From Ruminococcus sp. UBA7014 (GTDB lineage: Bacteria > Bacillota > Clostridia > Oscillospirales > Ruminococcaceae), in the NCBI GenBank assembly GCA_002449575.1, contig DJXC01000023.1, positions 1 through 5,079 of the forward strand: a stretch of 5,079 bases of DNA. Reading direction: 5' to 3'. Numbering within the stretch: position 1 is the stretch's first letter; each line of letters starts with the position of its first letter. Below the pieces are notes generated by a model, which was not told the origin of the DNA, did not search any database, and saw only the letters and a program-made list of their open reading frames with translations. Shown one piece after another: positions 4,568 through 5,079 of this stretch. Made by a program: the position numbers and the translations under genes.

Positions 4568-5079
4568 ATGAATTTAAGACCGGATGAAATATCCAGTATT
4601 ATCAAAGACCAGATTAAGAACTATCATGCACAGATTTCACTGTCTGATGTTGGTACAGTCATCACAGTCGGTGACGGCATCGCCAATATTCACGGGCTCG
4701 AAAAATGCATGTCCGGCGAACTGATTCAGTTTGAAAACGGTGTCTATGGCATGGCACTCAACCTTGAACAGGACAGTGTCGGCGCAGTTCTGCTCGGTTC
4801 TGATGAAGACATTAAAGAAGGTTCTTCCGTCAAAAGAACAGGCGAAATCATGTCTGTTCCGGTCGGAGAAGAACTGCTTGGCAGAGTTGTTAATGCACTC
4901 GGTCAGCCGATTGACGGCAAAGGCGCACTCAATACCACAAAACGTGCGCCAATTGAAAAAGTCGCTTCCGGTGTTATCACCAGAAAATCCGTTCATAAAC
5001 CTTTGCAGACAGGCATCAAGGCGATTGACTCCATGATTCCTATTGGCAGAGGGCAGCGTGAACTGATTATCGGTGACCG
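4568..5079 (+). CDS. atpA: ATP synthase F1 subunit alpha (3' partial)
   Basis: The regulatory, non-catalytic nucleotide-binding subunit of the F1 head. The 170 visible residues cover the N-terminal helix (RPDEISSIIKDQI, about 4-16) that contacts delta, the beta-barrel domain (about 25-95, with GDGIANIHGL at 35-44 and GELIQFENGVYGMALNL at 50-66) and the start of the nucleotide-binding domain. LGRVVNALGQPIDGKG (104-119) and LQTGIKAIDSMIPIGRGQRE (146-165) are hallmark alpha-subunit segments. The last two residues, Gly-Asp, begin the Walker A motif (GDRQTGKT in the family), where the window ends. The frame has no stop before the edge. GAGGTG at 4551-4556 serves as the ribosome binding site. The gamma, beta and epsilon genes would be expected downstream, outside the window. 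Confidence 0.97.
   Translation, partial: MNLRPDEISSIIKDQIKNYHAQISLSDVGTVITVGDGIANIHGLEKCMSGELIQFENGVYGMALNLEQDSVGAVLLGSDEDIKEGSSVKRTGEIMSVPVGEELLGRVVNALGQPIDGKGALNTTKRAPIEKVASGVITRKSVHKPLQTGIKAIDSMIPIGRGQRELIIGD

Noticed and set aside
4637..4996. 119-codon ORF on the - strand opposite atpA
   Set aside because: It is the antisense shadow of a strongly conserved coding region and its translation has no recognisable features.

Overview
The window carries the 3' part of a large coiled-coil protein gene, a 249-base intergenic region rich in signals, and the first two thirds of an F-type ATP synthase operon. Everything recognised as a gene reads on the + strand. AGGAGG-type ribosome binding sites, TTG starts, consensus sigma-A promoters, moderate-to-low GC and the sequence flavour of the ATP synthase subunits suggest an anaerobic low-GC Gram-positive of the Clostridia. 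A Ruminococcus-like member of the Oscillospiraceae is my best guess. The genus is an inference from general resemblance, not something the window proves.

Bases 1-1313 hold a reading frame open through the left edge. It is mostly Glu/Gln/Lys-rich coiled coil with a roughly 63-residue repeat, followed by a compact C-terminal domain I do not recognise. A 12-bp hairpin with a T-tract closes this unit. The gap that follows (1314-1562) holds two strong promoters in tandem with a second intrinsic terminator between them. The first promoter can therefore only give a transcript of about 55-60 nt unless polymerase reads through. The second is a perfect TTGACA-17-TATAAT and drives the atp genes.

The operon runs atpI-like, atpB (a), atpE (c), atpF (b), atpH (delta), two small extra genes, then atpA (alpha, cut by the right edge at its Walker A motif). 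The a, c and b subunits make the membrane Fo ion motor and peripheral stalk, delta joins the stalk to F1, and alpha is the non-catalytic nucleotide-binding subunit of the F1 head. The c subunit has the Na+-type Glu-Ser-Thr...Tyr signature plus a second glutamate where Ilyobacter has glutamine. This matches the two-carboxylate Na+ rotor type described in Fusobacterium nucleatum, so the enzyme is probably coupled to Na+.

The most unusual feature is the pair of small genes (about 56 and 100 codons) between atpH and atpA, two genes that are normally adjacent. The first resembles the short uncharacterised DUF6440-type proteins but seems to lack an internal segment. The second is a three-helix membrane protein. 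The two overlap, and the first is tightly linked to atpH, so they should be made together with the ATP synthase. Their function is unknown.
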